Origin: Granulicella sp. dw_53 | GTDB taxonomy: Bacteria > Acidobacteriota > Terriglobia > Terriglobales > Acidobacteriaceae | Direction of reading: 5' to 3' | Length of the DNA stretch: 64,000 nucleotides | Assembly: GCF_018449545.1 (NCBI RefSeq) | Contig: NZ_JAAVUR010000003.1 | Span: 434,001 to 498,000 of the forward strand | Shown here: one piece after another, positions 37,500 to 46,748 of the stretch | Numbering within the stretch: the stretch's first letter is position 1 | Layout of the letters: the number at the start of each line of letters is the position of its first letter | The notes under the pieces: model-generated | The model's database searches: none | What the model was told of the DNA's origin: nothing | The model's input: the letters and a program-made list of their open reading frames with translations, nothing else | Position numbers and translations under genes: made by a program

Positions 37500-37583
37500 A
37501 TGAGCGTCTGCCAGCACCATCACGGCCTGCACCATCATCATGCGACGAGCGTGTTGGCGGCTGTGTCCGGTGTGGCGAAGTAA
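37500..37583 (+). CDS. hisL: his operon leader peptide (attenuator)
   Basis: A 27-codon ORF that starts with ATG and ends with TAA. Codons 6-8 are CAC CAT CAC and codons 11-14 are CAC CAT CAT CAT, so 7 of 27 residues are His, in two blocks split by Gly-Leu. It starts within a few bases of the predicted transcription start and ends 23 nt before a strong intrinsic terminator (37607-37645), which is followed by hisI. This is the arrangement of the classical histidine attenuator: when charged His-tRNA is scarce, the ribosome stalls on the His run and the terminator does not form. AGGA directly abuts the ATG, so translation may be leaderless. Confidence 0.85.
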   Translation: MSVCQHHHGLHHHHATSVLAAVSGVAK

Positions 37584-37606
37584 AGAACGCTACCTCAAGG
37601 ATTCAA

Positions 37607-37645
37607 AAAAGGCCCGCTAACGCGCTTACCGCGAGCGGGCCTTTT
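37607..37645 (+). terminator. Attenuator terminator in the his leader
   Basis: AAAAGGCCCGCT (37607-37618) pairs perfectly with AGCGGGCCTTTT (37634-37645); an inner CGCG/CGCG (37621-37624, 37630-37633) extends the stem. It ends in TTTT and lies between hisL and hisI. Confidence 0.85.
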
Positions 37646-37699
37646 GCTGCGCGGCATACGACGAAAGCGAGCCTGAAACAGAGCGATTGGAGAAGAGAG

Positions 37700-38053
37700 A
37701 TGGACGCACCAAAGATTGATTTTGCGAAGATGGAAGGTCTGGTTCCGGGCATCGTGCAGGACGCCAAGACCGGTGAGATGCTGATGCTCGGTTTCCTCAA
37801 CGAGGTCAGCTACGCCAAGACCCTGGAGACCGGGTTCGTAACCTTCTGGAGCCGCACGCGCCAGAAGCTGTGGATGAAGGGCGAGACCAGCGGCAATCGG
37901 TTGCGCGTCATCGAGGCCGCTACGGACTGCGACAACGATGCTCTGCTGTTCAAGGTAGAGGTCGAAGGAGACGGCCTGGTCTGCCACGAGGGCACTGTAA
38001 GCTGCTTCACGAAGAGTATTGAGACCAGCAAGATCGAAATGGAGAGAGCGTAA
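37700..38053 (+). CDS. hisI: Phosphoribosyl-AMP cyclohydrolase
   Basis: A 117-residue enzyme that opens the purine ring of phosphoribosyl-AMP (step 3 of histidine synthesis), Zn and Mg dependent. Motifs: [35 protein letters not shown] and the metal-binding DCDNDALLF. It ends without a fused HisE (PRA-PH) domain. GGAGAAGAG lies just before ATG 37700. The first structural gene of the operon; its stop overlaps the hisG start (TAATG). Confidence 0.94.
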   Translation: MDAPKIDFAKMEGLVPGIVQDAKTGEMLMLGFLNEVSYAKTLETGFVTFWSRTRQKLWMKGETSGNRLRVIEAATDCDNDALLFKVEVEGDGLVCHEGTVSCFTKSIETSKIEMERA

Positions 38054-38934
38054 TGTCGGGAACGAAGAAGTTGAAGCTGGGAATCCCCAAGGGCAGCCTG
38101 CAGGATGCCACGATTGCACTGTTCGAGCGCGCTGGATGGCGGATCTTCGCCAATGGACGAAGCTACTTCCCCTCCATCGATGACACTGAGATCGAGTGCA
38201 TGTTGGTTCGGGCACAGGAGATGGCACGCTACGTCGAGCACGGAGCGCTCGATGCCGGCCTCACCGGCAACGACTGGGTGTTGGAGAACCAGACCGACGT
38301 CGAGTACGTCACCAGCCTTACCTACAGCAAACAGAGCCGCCAGAAGGTGAAGTGGGTGCTCGCCGTTCCCGAGGACTCGCCGTTTCAAAAGCCAGAGGAT
38401 CTCGCTGGAAAGATCATCGCCACCGAGCTGGTTGAGTTCACCAAGCGCTACTTCGCCGGCAAGAACATTCCCGTTACGGTGGAGTTTAGCTGGGGCGCTA
38501 CCGAGGTAAAGCCGCCTACACTCGCAGATGCCATCGTCGAGGTCACGGAGACCGGCTCCTCTCTGCGCGCGAACCGTCTGCGCATCATCGAGACCTTGAT
38601 GGAGAGTGAGACTCAGCTCATCGCCAACAAGACCGCCTATGCCGACGACTGGAAGCGGGAGAAGATCAACAACATCTCCCTGATGCTGAACGCCGCCATC
38701 GCAGCGCAGGGACGAGTCGGTCTGATGCTTAACGCTCGCAAGGTGGATCTCGATGCTGTGATCGGAGTTCTGCCCGCGTTGAACTCGCCGACGGTGTCGC
38801 AGCTTAGCGATACTACCTGGGTCGCGCTGAACACGATCCTCGATGAGCGCGAGGTGCGCGAAGTTATCCCGAAGCTCAAGGCCGTCGGAGCTACGGGAAT
38901 CGTCGAGTATCCCCTTAGCAAGGTTGTCCTCTAA
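38053..38934 (+). CDS. hisG: ATP phosphoribosyltransferase, long form
   Basis: A 293-residue enzyme for the first committed step (ATP + PRPP to phosphoribosyl-ATP), the usual target of feedback inhibition by histidine. [20 protein letters not shown] opens the catalytic lobes and [15 protein letters not shown] follows. [20 protein letters not shown] is the PRPP-site signature. The C-terminal 75 residues form the ACT-like regulatory domain of the HisG_L type, so no HisZ partner is needed. Start overlaps the hisI stop by one base. Confidence 0.96.
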   Translation: MSGTKKLKLGIPKGSLQDATIALFERAGWRIFANGRSYFPSIDDTEIECMLVRAQEMARYVEHGALDAGLTGNDWVLENQTDVEYVTSLTYSKQSRQKVKWVLAVPEDSPFQKPEDLAGKIIATELVEFTKRYFAGKNIPVTVEFSWGATEVKPPTLADAIVEVTETGSSLRANRLRIIETLMESETQLIANKTAYADDWKREKINNISLMLNAAIAAQGRVGLMLNARKVDLDAVIGVLPALNSPTVSQLSDTTWVALNTILDEREVREVIPKLKAVGATGIVEYPLSKVVL

Positions 38935-38955
38935 CAGGCCGTCTGGAGCAGATTG

Positions 38956-40224
38956 ATGAAGTTGGTGCGTACATTTGGCCGCGGGGCGAAGGCTGCAGAG
39001 GCGTTGATCACCACACTCGAGCAACGCGGCGCACTGAACATGGGCCGGGTCGAACCGGTGGTGCGCGAGATCCTCTCCGACGTGCGTCTGCGCGGAGAGG
39101 AAGCTCTTCGCGAATACGCGGCGAAGTTCGATTCTCTTGGAGCGAACGATGCACTGCTCGTCTCCCGCGAAGAGATGAAGGCGGCGTGGGAGGCGACCTC
39201 GCCGCACCTGCAGGAGGCGATGCAGGTGGCTCAGGCCAACATACGAGCCTTCGCCGAGGCCCAGAAGCCACAGGAGTGGATGATCGCTCCGGCAGACGGT
39301 GTCGAGACGGGTCAGATCGTTCGTCCGCTGGGAAGCGTCGGATGCTATGTTCCGGGTGGACGGTATCCGCTGCCCTCCACCTTGCTGATGACGGCTACGC
39401 CGGCACAGGTGGCGGGCGTCGAGCGCATCGTCGTCTGCTCTCCCAAACCTGCTCGCGAGACCCTGGCGGCTGCGTGGCTGGCGGGGATTACGGAGTTCTA
39501 CAGGGTGGGGGGAGCACAGGCGATTGCGGCTCTCGCCTATGGCACGGCTGCGATTGCACGAGTGGATAAGATCGTTGGTCCAGGCAATCTATTTGTAACT
39601 GCGGCGAAGGCATTTGTCTCTGGCGAGTGTGGGATCGACATGCCGGCGGGTCCGACTGAGATCGGAGTGACCAGCGAGACGGGCGATCCGGCTGGAATCG
39701 CCGCGGACCTGGTGGCGCAGGCTGAGCATGATCCTGAGGCGTTGGCCGTGCTGATCACCAGCAACGCGGAGTTGGCCGAACAGGTTGAAGCGGAGGTCAA
39801 GCAGCAGGCGAAGAGTAATACCCTTGCCAAGCAGTCGCTGGCTAAGCAAGGTTGTATCTTTGTAACCAGTACCGTTACAGAGGCGCAGGAGTTGACCAAC
39901 CGGCTGGCGCTGGAGCATCTTACGGTCGACTCGGCCGCAGATGTAAAGTGGGTCAAGAATGCTGGTAGTGTGTTTGTCGGCGCTTACTCGCCGCAGTCCA
40001 TGGGAGACTACGTCTCCGGCCCGAACCATGTGTTACCCACCGGGCGCAATGGGCGTGTGAGAGGTGGCTTGAGCGTAATGGACTTCGTCAAGGTAATTAC
40101 GGTGCAGCAGTACACAATGAAAGGTCTCAGCCAGCTTGGCCCACACGCCATCGCACTGGCCGAGGCCGAGGGCCTCGTAGGTCATGCGGAGAGCGTGCGT
40201 GTGAAGATGAGAGGACCAAAATGA
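38956..40224 (+). CDS. hisD: Histidinol dehydrogenase
   Basis: A 422-residue Zn/NAD enzyme performing the last two oxidations (histidinol to histidine). Motifs: GSVGCYVPGGRYPLPSTLLM, VGGAQAIAALAYGT, KIVGPGNLFVTAAKAFVSG and MPAGPTEIGV. YVSGPNHVLPTG holds residues of the active site. Length is normal. Start ATG at 38956 with TGGAG about 8 nt upstream. 21-bp gap after hisG; ATGA overlap with hisC. Confidence 0.96.
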   Translation: MKLVRTFGRGAKAAEALITTLEQRGALNMGRVEPVVREILSDVRLRGEEALREYAAKFDSLGANDALLVSREEMKAAWEATSPHLQEAMQVAQANIRAFAEAQKPQEWMIAPADGVETGQIVRPLGSVGCYVPGGRYPLPSTLLMTATPAQVAGVERIVVCSPKPARETLAAAWLAGITEFYRVGGAQAIAALAYGTAAIARVDKIVGPGNLFVTAAKAFVSGECGIDMPAGPTEIGVTSETGDPAGIAADLVAQAEHDPEALAVLITSNAELAEQVEAEVKQQAKSNTLAKQSLAKQGCIFVTSTVTEAQELTNRLALEHLTVDSAADVKWVKNAGSVFVGAYSPQSMGDYVSGPNHVLPTGRNGRVRGGLSVMDFVKVITVQQYTMKGLSQLGPHAIALAEAEGLVGHAESVRVKMRGPK

Positions 40225-41321
40225 CCCTTGCTACCGAGTTGGTTACAGAACGAAAGACCGTACGGCCGCGTCAGGCGGTCCTCGACATGCCGGAGTATCA
40301 CCCGCCCCTCGCCGGACGCGAGGCGCTACGGCTGGACTTCAACGAAAACACTTTCGCCCCCAGCCCGCGCGTCATGAAGCGCCTGCAGGCGGTGACGGCA
40401 GAGCAACTGACGAAGTATCCCGAACGCCAGACGGTGGAGCGGATTGCCGCTTCGCACTTCGGTCTCGCGCCGGAGCAGGTGCTGCTTACCAACGGAGTCG
40501 ACGAGGCGATCCACCTGCTGTGCGCGGCGTTTCTGGAGCCCGAGGACGAGGCGCTGATTGCAACGCCAACCTTCTTCATGTACGACGTGAGTGTTCGAAT
40601 GATGACGCCACATCTGGTCAAGGTGCAGGCGGACGAGTCGCTCGAGTTTCCTTTCGAGCGCTTTATGGCCGCGATCACCGAACGCACCAAGTTGATCATG
40701 GTAGCCTCGCCAAATAATCCGACCGGCGCTGTCGTGAGCCGCGAGCATCTGCTGGCAATCGCCGCCGCTGCTCCGCAAGCTGTACTGATGGTCGACGAGG
40801 CTTACTTCCACTTCGACGGCGATACGACACTGGGCGACATCTCCACGGTACCTAACCTGATGATCGCCCGCACCTTCTCGAAGGCGTATGGCCTCGCCAG
40901 TTTGAGGATCGGGATGCTCGCCGGAGATGCCAAGTTGTTGAACTACGTCCGCAAGGTCAGTTCGCCTTACAACGTCAACGGCATCGCGTTGGAATGCCTG
41001 CCTGCGGCACTCGCCGACGAGGCGTATCTGACTTGGTATGTTACGCAGGTCCACGCAGGCCGTGAGCGGGTGATCGCCGGCCTGGCGGAGCTGGGTGTTC
41101 CCTTCTTCCCAAGTCATGCGAATTTTGTGCTGATGAGGATCGGTCCGAAGCACGGCGAGCTGGTGAAGGCCATGCGAGCGCGTGGTGTGCTGTTGCGCGA
41201 CCGCTCCGCCGATCCGGGTTGCGACGGATTTGTTCGGATCACCATCGGCGTTGAAGATCACGTTACCCAAGGATTAGCAGCATTGAAGGCATCTCTCGAA
41301 GAGATTGGATGGAGCAAGTAA
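40221..41321 (+). CDS. hisC: Histidinol-phosphate aminotransferase
   Basis: A 366-residue fold-type I PLP enzyme converting imidazole-acetol phosphate and glutamate to histidinol phosphate. [20 protein letters not shown] is the N-terminal substrate segment, [13 protein letters not shown] follows, and [17 protein letters not shown] holds the PLP Lys. The Asp of VDEAYFHF contacts the pyridine nitrogen. Overlaps hisD by ATGA and hisB by TAATG, so translational coupling is likely. Confidence 0.95.
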   Translation: MTLATELVTERKTVRPRQAVLDMPEYHPPLAGREALRLDFNENTFAPSPRVMKRLQAVTAEQLTKYPERQTVERIAASHFGLAPEQVLLTNGVDEAIHLLCAAFLEPEDEALIATPTFFMYDVSVRMMTPHLVKVQADESLEFPFERFMAAITERTKLIMVASPNNPTGAVVSREHLLAIAAAAPQAVLMVDEAYFHFDGDTTLGDISTVPNLMIARTFSKAYGLASLRIGMLAGDAKLLNYVRKVSSPYNVNGIALECLPAALADEAYLTWYVTQVHAGRERVIAGLAELGVPFFPSHANFVLMRIGPKHGELVKAMRARGVLLRDRSADPGCDGFVRITIGVEDHVTQGLAALKASLEEIGWSK

Positions 41322-41923
41322 TGGCAAGCAGCAAGATACGAACAGGTTCAGTAAAACGCGACACTACCGAGACGCAGATTGCGTTGAAGCTGGTGATTGA
41401 TGGGCAGGGCGTCTACAAGGTCTCGACGGGCATACGCTTCTTCGACCACATGCTGGAGCTCTTCACGCGGCATGGCGGCTTCGATTTGACGTTGAGCTGC
41501 AAGGGTGATCTGGACGTGGACCAGCATCATACCGTCGAGGATGTTGGCATCGCATTGGGAGAGGCCTTCAACAAGGCCTTGGGCGACAAGAAGGGCATCA
41601 TGCGCGCCGGATATTTCGTGATGGCGATGGATGAGACGCTCGCTGTAGCCGCTGTGGATCTTAGCGGACGTGTCGCCTATATCGTCGACGACAAGGTAAA
41701 GGTCCGGCTGGTCGGCGACTTCCAGAGTGAGCTTCTTGCAGACTTCTTCGATGGTTTCGCGCGTGGCGCGAAGGCGAACGTTCACGTCAAGACGATGTAT
41801 GGGCGCAGCAACCACCACAAGATCGAGGCGATCTTCAAGGCCTTTGCCCGCGCGCTGCGTGGCGCCTGCAGCCGCGATGAGCGCATGCGCGAGATGTTAC
41901 CCAGCACGAAAGGTCTGCTGTAA
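41321..41923 (+). CDS. hisB: Imidazoleglycerol-phosphate dehydratase
   Basis: A 200-residue Mn enzyme (step 6). Motifs: [38 protein letters not shown], and [19 protein letters not shown]; these His-rich segments are the metal sites. No N-terminal histidinol-phosphatase domain, unlike the E. coli bifunctional HisB. Start chosen at 41321, where TAATG overlaps hisC as in hisI-hisG; an in-frame ATG at 41309 is 4 codons earlier. Confidence 0.95.
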   Translation: MASSKIRTGSVKRDTTETQIALKLVIDGQGVYKVSTGIRFFDHMLELFTRHGGFDLTLSCKGDLDVDQHHTVEDVGIALGEAFNKALGDKKGIMRAGYFVMAMDETLAVAAVDLSGRVAYIVDDKVKVRLVGDFQSELLADFFDGFARGAKANVHVKTMYGRSNHHKIEAIFKAFARALRGACSRDERMREMLPSTKGLL

Positions 41924-41947
41924 CCAGCAACAGACGAGGCGAATTGC

Positions 41948-42556
41948 ATGATTGCGGTGATCGATTATAAGGCCGGAAACCTGACCAGCGTCGTGAAGGC
42001 ACTGAGGTATCTCGGGGCCGAGACCCAGGTCACGCAGGATCCTGAGATCGTACGCCAGGCTGCAAAGGTCGTACTGCCTGGCGTGGGGCACTTTCAATCC
42101 ACCCAACTCCTGACCGATCTCGGCATCACGGAGGCGGTTCGCGAAGGGGTAGCGAAGGGCGTATGGTTCCTGGGCGTCTGCGTGGGGTTGCAATGGTTGT
42201 TCGAAGGCTCTACCGAGGCTCCTGGCACTGCGGGCCTTGGACACTTCGCTGGTGTATGTGAGCGGTTCCCAGCCGAATATGAGTCCGCGGAGTTAAAGTC
42301 GCCTCATGTTGGCTGGAACTCTTTGGAGCAGATTCGTTCCGACTCCAAACTGTTGCAGGGTGTAGAACCGGGCGGCTTTGTCTACTACACCCACTCCTGG
42401 CGAGCTCCTCTGGTGTCGGCAACTGCTTCGGTTACGAATTATGGCGGTGCGTTTACGGGCGTGGTGGAACGAGAGAACGTGATGGGTGTCCAGTTCCATC
42501 CCGAAAAATCGAGCGCTGTTGGACTGCGTGTCTTAAAGAACTTTGTGGAGCTGTAA
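41948..42556 (+). CDS. hisH: Imidazole glycerol phosphate synthase, glutamine amidotransferase subunit
   Basis: A 202-residue class-I glutaminase that feeds ammonia to His[21 protein letters not shown] opens the protein, [11 protein letters not shown] gives the oxyanion region, and [14 protein letters not shown] contains the nucleophile Cys. [15 protein letters not shown] holds the His-x-Glu pair. The triad is complete. Start ATG 41948 with GAGG about 9-12 nt upstream. hisF follows after 1 bp; hisA, which often sits here, is missing. Confidence 0.96.
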   Translation: MIAVIDYKAGNLTSVVKALRYLGAETQVTQDPEIVRQAAKVVLPGVGHFQSTQLLTDLGITEAVREGVAKGVWFLGVCVGLQWLFEGSTEAPGTAGLGHFAGVCERFPAEYESAELKSPHVGWNSLEQIRSDSKLLQGVEPGGFVYYTHSWRAPLVSATASVTNYGGAFTGVVERENVMGVQFHPEKSSAVGLRVLKNFVEL

Positions 42557-42557
42557 C

Positions 42558-43337
42558 GTGCTGACGAAGAGAATTATCGCGTGTCTGGATGTGCGGGACG
42601 GCCGTGTTGTGAAGGGTATCCAGTTTGTGGACATCATCGACGCCGGCGATCCGGCTGAACTCGCTCATCGCCACGCTGCGGCGGGCGCGGACGAGATCGT
42701 CCTGCTTGACATCACCGCCACTCACGAAGGCCGTGGAACTCTGATCGACACGGTGAAACGCACGGCCTCCGAGCTGTTTGTGCCCTTTACGGTCGGGGGG
42801 GGAATTCGTTCCGCTAAGGATGCGGCGCTGGTCTTCGACGCCGGAGCGGATAAAGTCAGCATCAACTCCAGTGCCATTGCACGGCCTGAGCTGATTGGCG
42901 AGATCGGCGGCAGCTTTGGAGCCCAGGCCGTCATAGTCGCCATCGATGCCCGTCGCGCGGCAGGCGCAGCCGATCCTGTCGGCGAGGCTGAGGTCTTCGT
43001 CAGCGGAGGCCGCAAAGCCACCGGTCTGCGCGTCATAGAGTGGGCTCGTGAGGCTGAGCAGCGCGGCGCCGGTGAGATTCTGCTGACCAGCATGGATACG
43101 GATGGGATGCGCAACGGCTTCGACTGTGAACTCACCGCCCGAGTCAGCGCCGCGGTGCAGATTCCCGTCATCGCCTCCGGTGGAGCGGGAAGCGCAGCGC
43201 ACTTTGCCGAGGTCTTCGGACGAGGCCGAGCCGATGCAGCTCTCGCGGCCAGCATCTTCCACTTTGGAGTGACGGACTCGCGCGAGCTTAAGGCGGAGCT
43301 TCAACGGGCAGGCATTCCGGTGCGCCTGCCCTGTTAG
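42558..43337 (+). CDS. hisF: Imidazole glycerol phosphate synthase, cyclase subunit
   Basis: A 259-residue TIM barrel. [20 protein letters not shown] carries the catalytic Asp of strand 1, [20 protein letters not shown] the phosphate-binding loop, and [12 protein letters not shown] the second catalytic Asp. [16 protein letters not shown] and [14 protein letters not shown] complete the signature. This is HisF rather than HisA by the [12 protein letters not shown] and TDGMRNGFD features. GTG start 1 bp after hisH, with GTGGAG upstream. Last gene of the operon; it converges with the HtrA gene (12 bp). Confidence 0.95.
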   Translation: MLTKRIIACLDVRDGRVVKGIQFVDIIDAGDPAELAHRHAAAGADEIVLLDITATHEGRGTLIDTVKRTASELFVPFTVGGGIRSAKDAALVFDAGADKVSINSSAIARPELIGEIGGSFGAQAVIVAIDARRAAGAADPVGEAEVFVSGGRKATGLRVIEWAREAEQRGAGEILLTSMDTDGMRNGFDCELTARVSAAVQIPVIASGGAGSAAHFAEVFGRGRADAALAASIFHFGVTDSRELKAELQRAGIPVRLPC

Positions 43338-43349
43338 GAAGCGATTTTT

Positions 43350-44567
43350 CTAGGTCAGTTGGCCGGGTGTCTGCTGGTCCTTCGCGTCGCCCAGTTTTAC
43401 CTTGAAGTCCATCTTTTTGCGGCCACGGAATACCGTCACTGTCACCTCATCACCAGCGCGATGCGAGTTCATCGCCGCCGAGAGATCTTGTGGACTCCCA
43501 ACTTCCTGACCATCCATCGCGATGATCAGGTCGCCGCCCAGCATCACAGGTGTATTTCCCTGGTACGCCCGCTGCGTGCCGCCCTTTAGCCCAGCCTTCT
43601 CGGCAGCGCCACCTGGCAACACACGCTCGATCAGGATGCCGTAGTCCGCTGGCAGGCCGATCTGCTCCGCGATATCCGGTCCGATCGGCAGCGTCACGAT
43701 ATCCAGCGTCGGCCTCCGCACACGGCCGTATTTGGCAAAGTCGTCCAACACGGCCTTCGCCGTATTCACAGGGATTGCAAAGCCGATACCGGAGCTCTGA
43801 TCTGCGCCGTTGTTGGCGATCAAGGTGGTAATCCCAATGACCTCGCCCTTTGAGTTGAGCAGCGGACCGCCCGAGTTGCCGGGGTTTACTGCCGCATCGG
43901 TCTGGATGGCGTCCTCGATCGGATTGCCCTGTGGGCCGCGAATCGAGCGTATCGCAGAGATGATTCCGCGCGTCATCGTTCCTTGCAGGCCGAAGGGATT
44001 TCCGATCGCGTAGACACGCTGTCCTACCACCAGCCCTTGCGACTCAGCCAATGTTGCCGGAATCAGATTCGGGGCGCTGATCTTCAGCAGAGCGAGGTCA
44101 TGATTCGGATCCACACCTATAACCTGCGCCTTATAGGTGTGCTTATCGGATAGCTTCACCTCGATCTTCTGGCCGTCGCTGATTACGTGGTTATTCGTCA
44201 GGATGAGCCCATCCTTATCCAGGATGAAGCCTGAGCCCTGTCCCTGCTGGGGCACTGGACCGTAGAAGAAGTCGAACCGCACCTGCGTCGAGGTGATGTT
44301 GACCACGCTCGGCAGAGCTTTCTTGTACACCGCTATGTTCTGTAGCTCCTCGTTGTCGTACGCCGGAGCCGCCGCGGCTTCGGTGAGGTCGAAGCTGCCT
44401 AACGCACCCCCACCCTTCTTTACGTGGGCGGCGGGCTCAGTGGCTGGAACCAGTGCGCGATGTAGCCAGGGAGCGAGCGCTCCCGTTGACGCCACATGCG
44501 TCGTTACATAATAAAAACCCGAAAGCAAAAGAATGACCAGCAGAACAGGACGCAGCTTCATCTTCAT
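43350..44567 (-). CDS. HtrA/DegP-type serine protease with PDZ domain
   Basis: A 405-residue protein. An N-terminal membrane anchor or signal (VLLVILLLSGFYYVTTHVAS) is followed by a trypsin-like domain (about 85-270). The triad is visible: His in ILTNNHVISDG, Asp in VDPNHDLALLKIS and Ser in NPGNSGGPLLN. One PDZ domain follows (about 290-390, with ERVLPGGAAEKAGLKGG and GDLIIAMDGQEVGSPQDL). Single-PDZ, anchored layout resembles DegS/HhoB types. It acts in the periplasm on misfolded or signal proteins. Same strand as folD-coaE, 102 bp downstream of coaE. Confidence 0.93.
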   Translation of the reverse strand: MKMKLRPVLLVILLLSGFYYVTTHVASTGALAPWLHRALVPATEPAAHVKKGGGALGSFDLTEAAAAPAYDNEELQNIAVYKKALPSVVNITSTQVRFDFFYGPVPQQGQGSGFILDKDGLILTNNHVISDGQKIEVKLSDKHTYKAQVIGVDPNHDLALLKISAPNLIPATLAESQGLVVGQRVYAIGNPFGLQGTMTRGIISAIRSIRGPQGNPIEDAIQTDAAVNPGNSGGPLLNSKGEVIGITTLIANNGADQSSGIGFAIPVNTAKAVLDDFAKYGRVRRPTLDIVTLPIGPDIAEQIGLPADYGILIERVLPGGAAEKAGLKGGTQRAYQGNTPVMLGGDLIIAMDGQEVGSPQDLSAAMNSHRAGDEVTVTVFRGRKKMDFKVKLGDAKDQQTPGQLT

Positions 44568-44669
44568 TGAGGACCTTCTCTATCAGTAGACGGTGGCCTT
44601 CACCGCCGCATCTCATTGTAGCGAGAGTACTCGGATTCGGTCTCGCCGATGGCTACAATCGCTTTGCTT

Positions 44670-45329
44670 TCATGCGGTTCTGGCTTGAGCCTTCAGGATC
44701 GGCCAAAGCTGATCCACCTGCCACTCCAATTCCATCGCGGACCCGTCGTTCGTGAGGACGTAGTCGCTCAGAGAGGCCTTTTTCTCGTCCGAGATCTGCT
44801 GCGCGAGCCGGCGGTGAGCCTCCAACTCCAGGGCCTCCCGCTCAACCTCGCTCAAGGCTGCTCCCTTCGTTGCCCGCTGCACAAACCGCGCTACCTTCAC
44901 GGCCTCGGGCGCGGTCACCAGGACCACCTTGTCGAAGCGGCTCGACCACCCAGACTCGCCCGCATACCTGGTCTCGAAGACCAATGCCGACTCCACGATC
45001 ACAACCGCATTCGGATCTTCAGCGGCAATCGTGCTCACGATCTCCGCCTGCCGCTCAATCACGGCGGGATGCACGATGCTGTTCAGCTCCTCGACCCGAC
45101 CTTCGGCGAAGGCTATCTTCCCCAGGGCTGCGCGGTCCAGATTTCCATCGGCCTGGACCACTTCGGGGCCGAAGAACTCTGCAATCGCCCGATAGACAGC
45201 CTGTCCCGGCTGCATCATCTCGCGTCCCATCTCGTCGGACGAGAGTACATGTGCGCCCAGCGCCTTGAACATGCGGCCTGCAGTGGACTTCCCTGCACCC
45301 AGTCCACCGGTCAGCGCAACTCTCAACAT
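44670..45329 (-). CDS. coaE: Dephospho-CoA kinase
   Basis: A 219-residue kinase for the last step of coenzyme A synthesis. P-loop ALTGGLGAGKSTAGRMFKAL at the N-terminus; SSDEMGREMMQPGQAVYRAI and FVQRATKGAALSEVEREALE (lid) follow. The usual phrase VVLVTAPEAVKVARF is present. Length is normal. Starts 2 bp after the folD stop, so the two form an operon. HtrA follows. Confidence 0.95.
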   Translation of the reverse strand: MLRVALTGGLGAGKSTAGRMFKALGAHVLSSDEMGREMMQPGQAVYRAIAEFFGPEVVQADGNLDRAALGKIAFAEGRVEELNSIVHPAVIERQAEIVSTIAAEDPNAVVIVESALVFETRYAGESGWSSRFDKVVLVTAPEAVKVARFVQRATKGAALSEVEREALELEAHRRLAQQISDEKKASLSDYVLTNDGSAMELEWQVDQLWPILKAQARTA

Positions 45330-45331
45330 CT

Positions 45332-46282
45332 CTACGCCCCAGCCGCTGTCGTGCCGCGTCGCGCCTTCGCTGCCGTCACTGTGTTCTGCATCAGCATCGC
45401 AATCGTGAGTGCTCCCACACCTCCCGGAACAGGGGTATATGCACCCGAGACCGCGAAGGCTGCCGGTTCTATATCTCCGACTACCGTTGAGCCTCGCTTC
45501 GCAAATCCCGCGGCTCGACTGGCATCTCCGGGAAAGAATCGTTCGACTTCTGCCGCGTCAGTGACACGATTGATTCCAACGTCGATTAAAGTTGCTCCGG
45601 GCCTGACCATCTCTGCCGTAATGAAACCCGGCCGGCCAATCGCCGCGACCAGAATCTCCGCCTCACGCGTGAACTTCGACAGATCCACCGTCCGGCTGTG
45701 GCATACGGTCACTGTAGCCGAGGCATTCAACAGCATCATCGCCGCAGGCTTGCCAACGATGTCGGATCGCCCCACAACAACTGCATTCTTGCCAGCGATC
45801 GCGATGCCACTCCGCTTTAATATTTCGATGATGCCAGCCGGAGTACATGGCGCCAATGCCGGCTGTCCGCTCTGCAGCCGTCCTGCATTTACGGGATGGA
45901 ATCCATCCACATCCTTCGCCGGAGAGACTGCTTCCAGCAACCGCTTCGTATCTACGTGGGCCGGCAGGGGTAGTTGGATTAGGATTCCGTCGATTGTGTC
46001 GCGTGCGTTCAGCTCTGCTACCAGATCCAGCATCTCATCCGTGGTGATGGTCTCTGGCGGCGTCAGCATCTCGCTGTAGATCCCGAGCTCGGCGCAGGTT
46101 TTCACCTTGCTGCGCACATAAATCTGCGAGGCCGGAACCTCACCCACCAGGATCACGGCCAGCCCCGGCGTAATGCCTTGTTCCTTCAGCCGCGCAACCT
46201 CTAAACCAACCTCTGCCTTAATCTCTGCTGCGATGGCGATGCCATCCAGCACACGGGGAAGCGATGTCTCATTCGTTTTCAT
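45332..46282 (-). CDS. folD: Methylenetetrahydrofolate dehydrogenase/cyclohydrolase
   Basis: About 316 residues. The bifunctional NADP enzyme interconverts 5,10-methylene-THF and 10-formyl-THF. Motifs: GLAVILVGEVPASQIYVRSK (with the catalytic YxxxK), DGILIQLPLPAHVD, PCTPAGIIEILKRSGI, and the Rossmann NAVVVGRSDIVGKPAAMML. PGGVGALTIAMLMQNT closes it. Start uncertain: ATG at 46282 or 46288; a frame to 46315 adds residues without support. Operon with coaE. Confidence 0.95.
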   Translation of the reverse strand: MKTNETSLPRVLDGIAIAAEIKAEVGLEVARLKEQGITPGLAVILVGEVPASQIYVRSKVKTCAELGIYSEMLTPPETITTDEMLDLVAELNARDTIDGILIQLPLPAHVDTKRLLEAVSPAKDVDGFHPVNAGRLQSGQPALAPCTPAGIIEILKRSGIAIAGKNAVVVGRSDIVGKPAAMMLLNASATVTVCHSRTVDLSKFTREAEILVAAIGRPGFITAEMVRPGATLIDVGINRVTDAAEVERFFPGDASRAAGFAKRGSTVVGDIEPAAFAVSGAYTPVPGGVGALTIAMLMQNTVTAAKARRGTTAAGA

Positions 46283-46344
46283 ATGCATTTCGATGGTATC
46301 GCGCCGAGCACCCATCGTGCAGGCCGGAACCGATAGAATGCATC

Positions 46345-46527
46345 ATGCAGCCAAATCCGGGCCTTCCAGTGCGACGACTTACCCAGCAAGATCTTCTGCA
46401 TCTCGCCTGCCCGGTGTGTCATGCGTCGCTCCAGCTAGAAGGAAGTGCGATCCTCTGCACCGGCTGCTCTCGCCGTTATCCTGTCGTCGACGGTCTGCCC
46501 GTGTTGCTCTCGGGGAGTGCCCACTAG
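46345..46527 (+). CDS. Trm112-family small zinc-binding protein
   Basis: A 60-residue protein. ACPVCHASLQLEGSAILCTG then CSRRYPVVDGLPVLL is the Trm112/UPF0434 pattern: CPxC and CxxC pairs and the closing YPV-DG-P motif. Trm112 activates methyltransferases in eukaryotes; bacterial homologues are poorly known. No Shine-Dalgarno is visible, but TAGAAT ends 5 nt before the ATG and could be a -10, which suggests a leaderless mRNA. Divergent from folD. Confidence 0.8.
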   Translation: MQPNPGLPVRRLTQQDLLHLACPVCHASLQLEGSAILCTGCSRRYPVVDGLPVLLSGSAH

Positions 46528-46748
46528 GGTCTGCGCAAACCCGATCTCATCGAGTCTCCAGAAAGCCCAAGGGTGGGAAAAACTTTTGTTGGCACAAATA
46601 CATCTGAGGAACATGTCGCTCAATTCCTACCGATCGCCAGTTTGATCAGAATAGCTCACATAAAAACAATCTCGAACTTCATGCACGAAATTTGCGTCTA
46701 AAGAGATAGGCCAAAACAAAAAAGTGACACGAGAGCGGGGAATGTGCC

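Noticed and set aside
44649-46079. 476-codon plus-strand frame across coaE and folD
   Set aside because: Spans two convincing minus-strand genes and has no recognisable domain.
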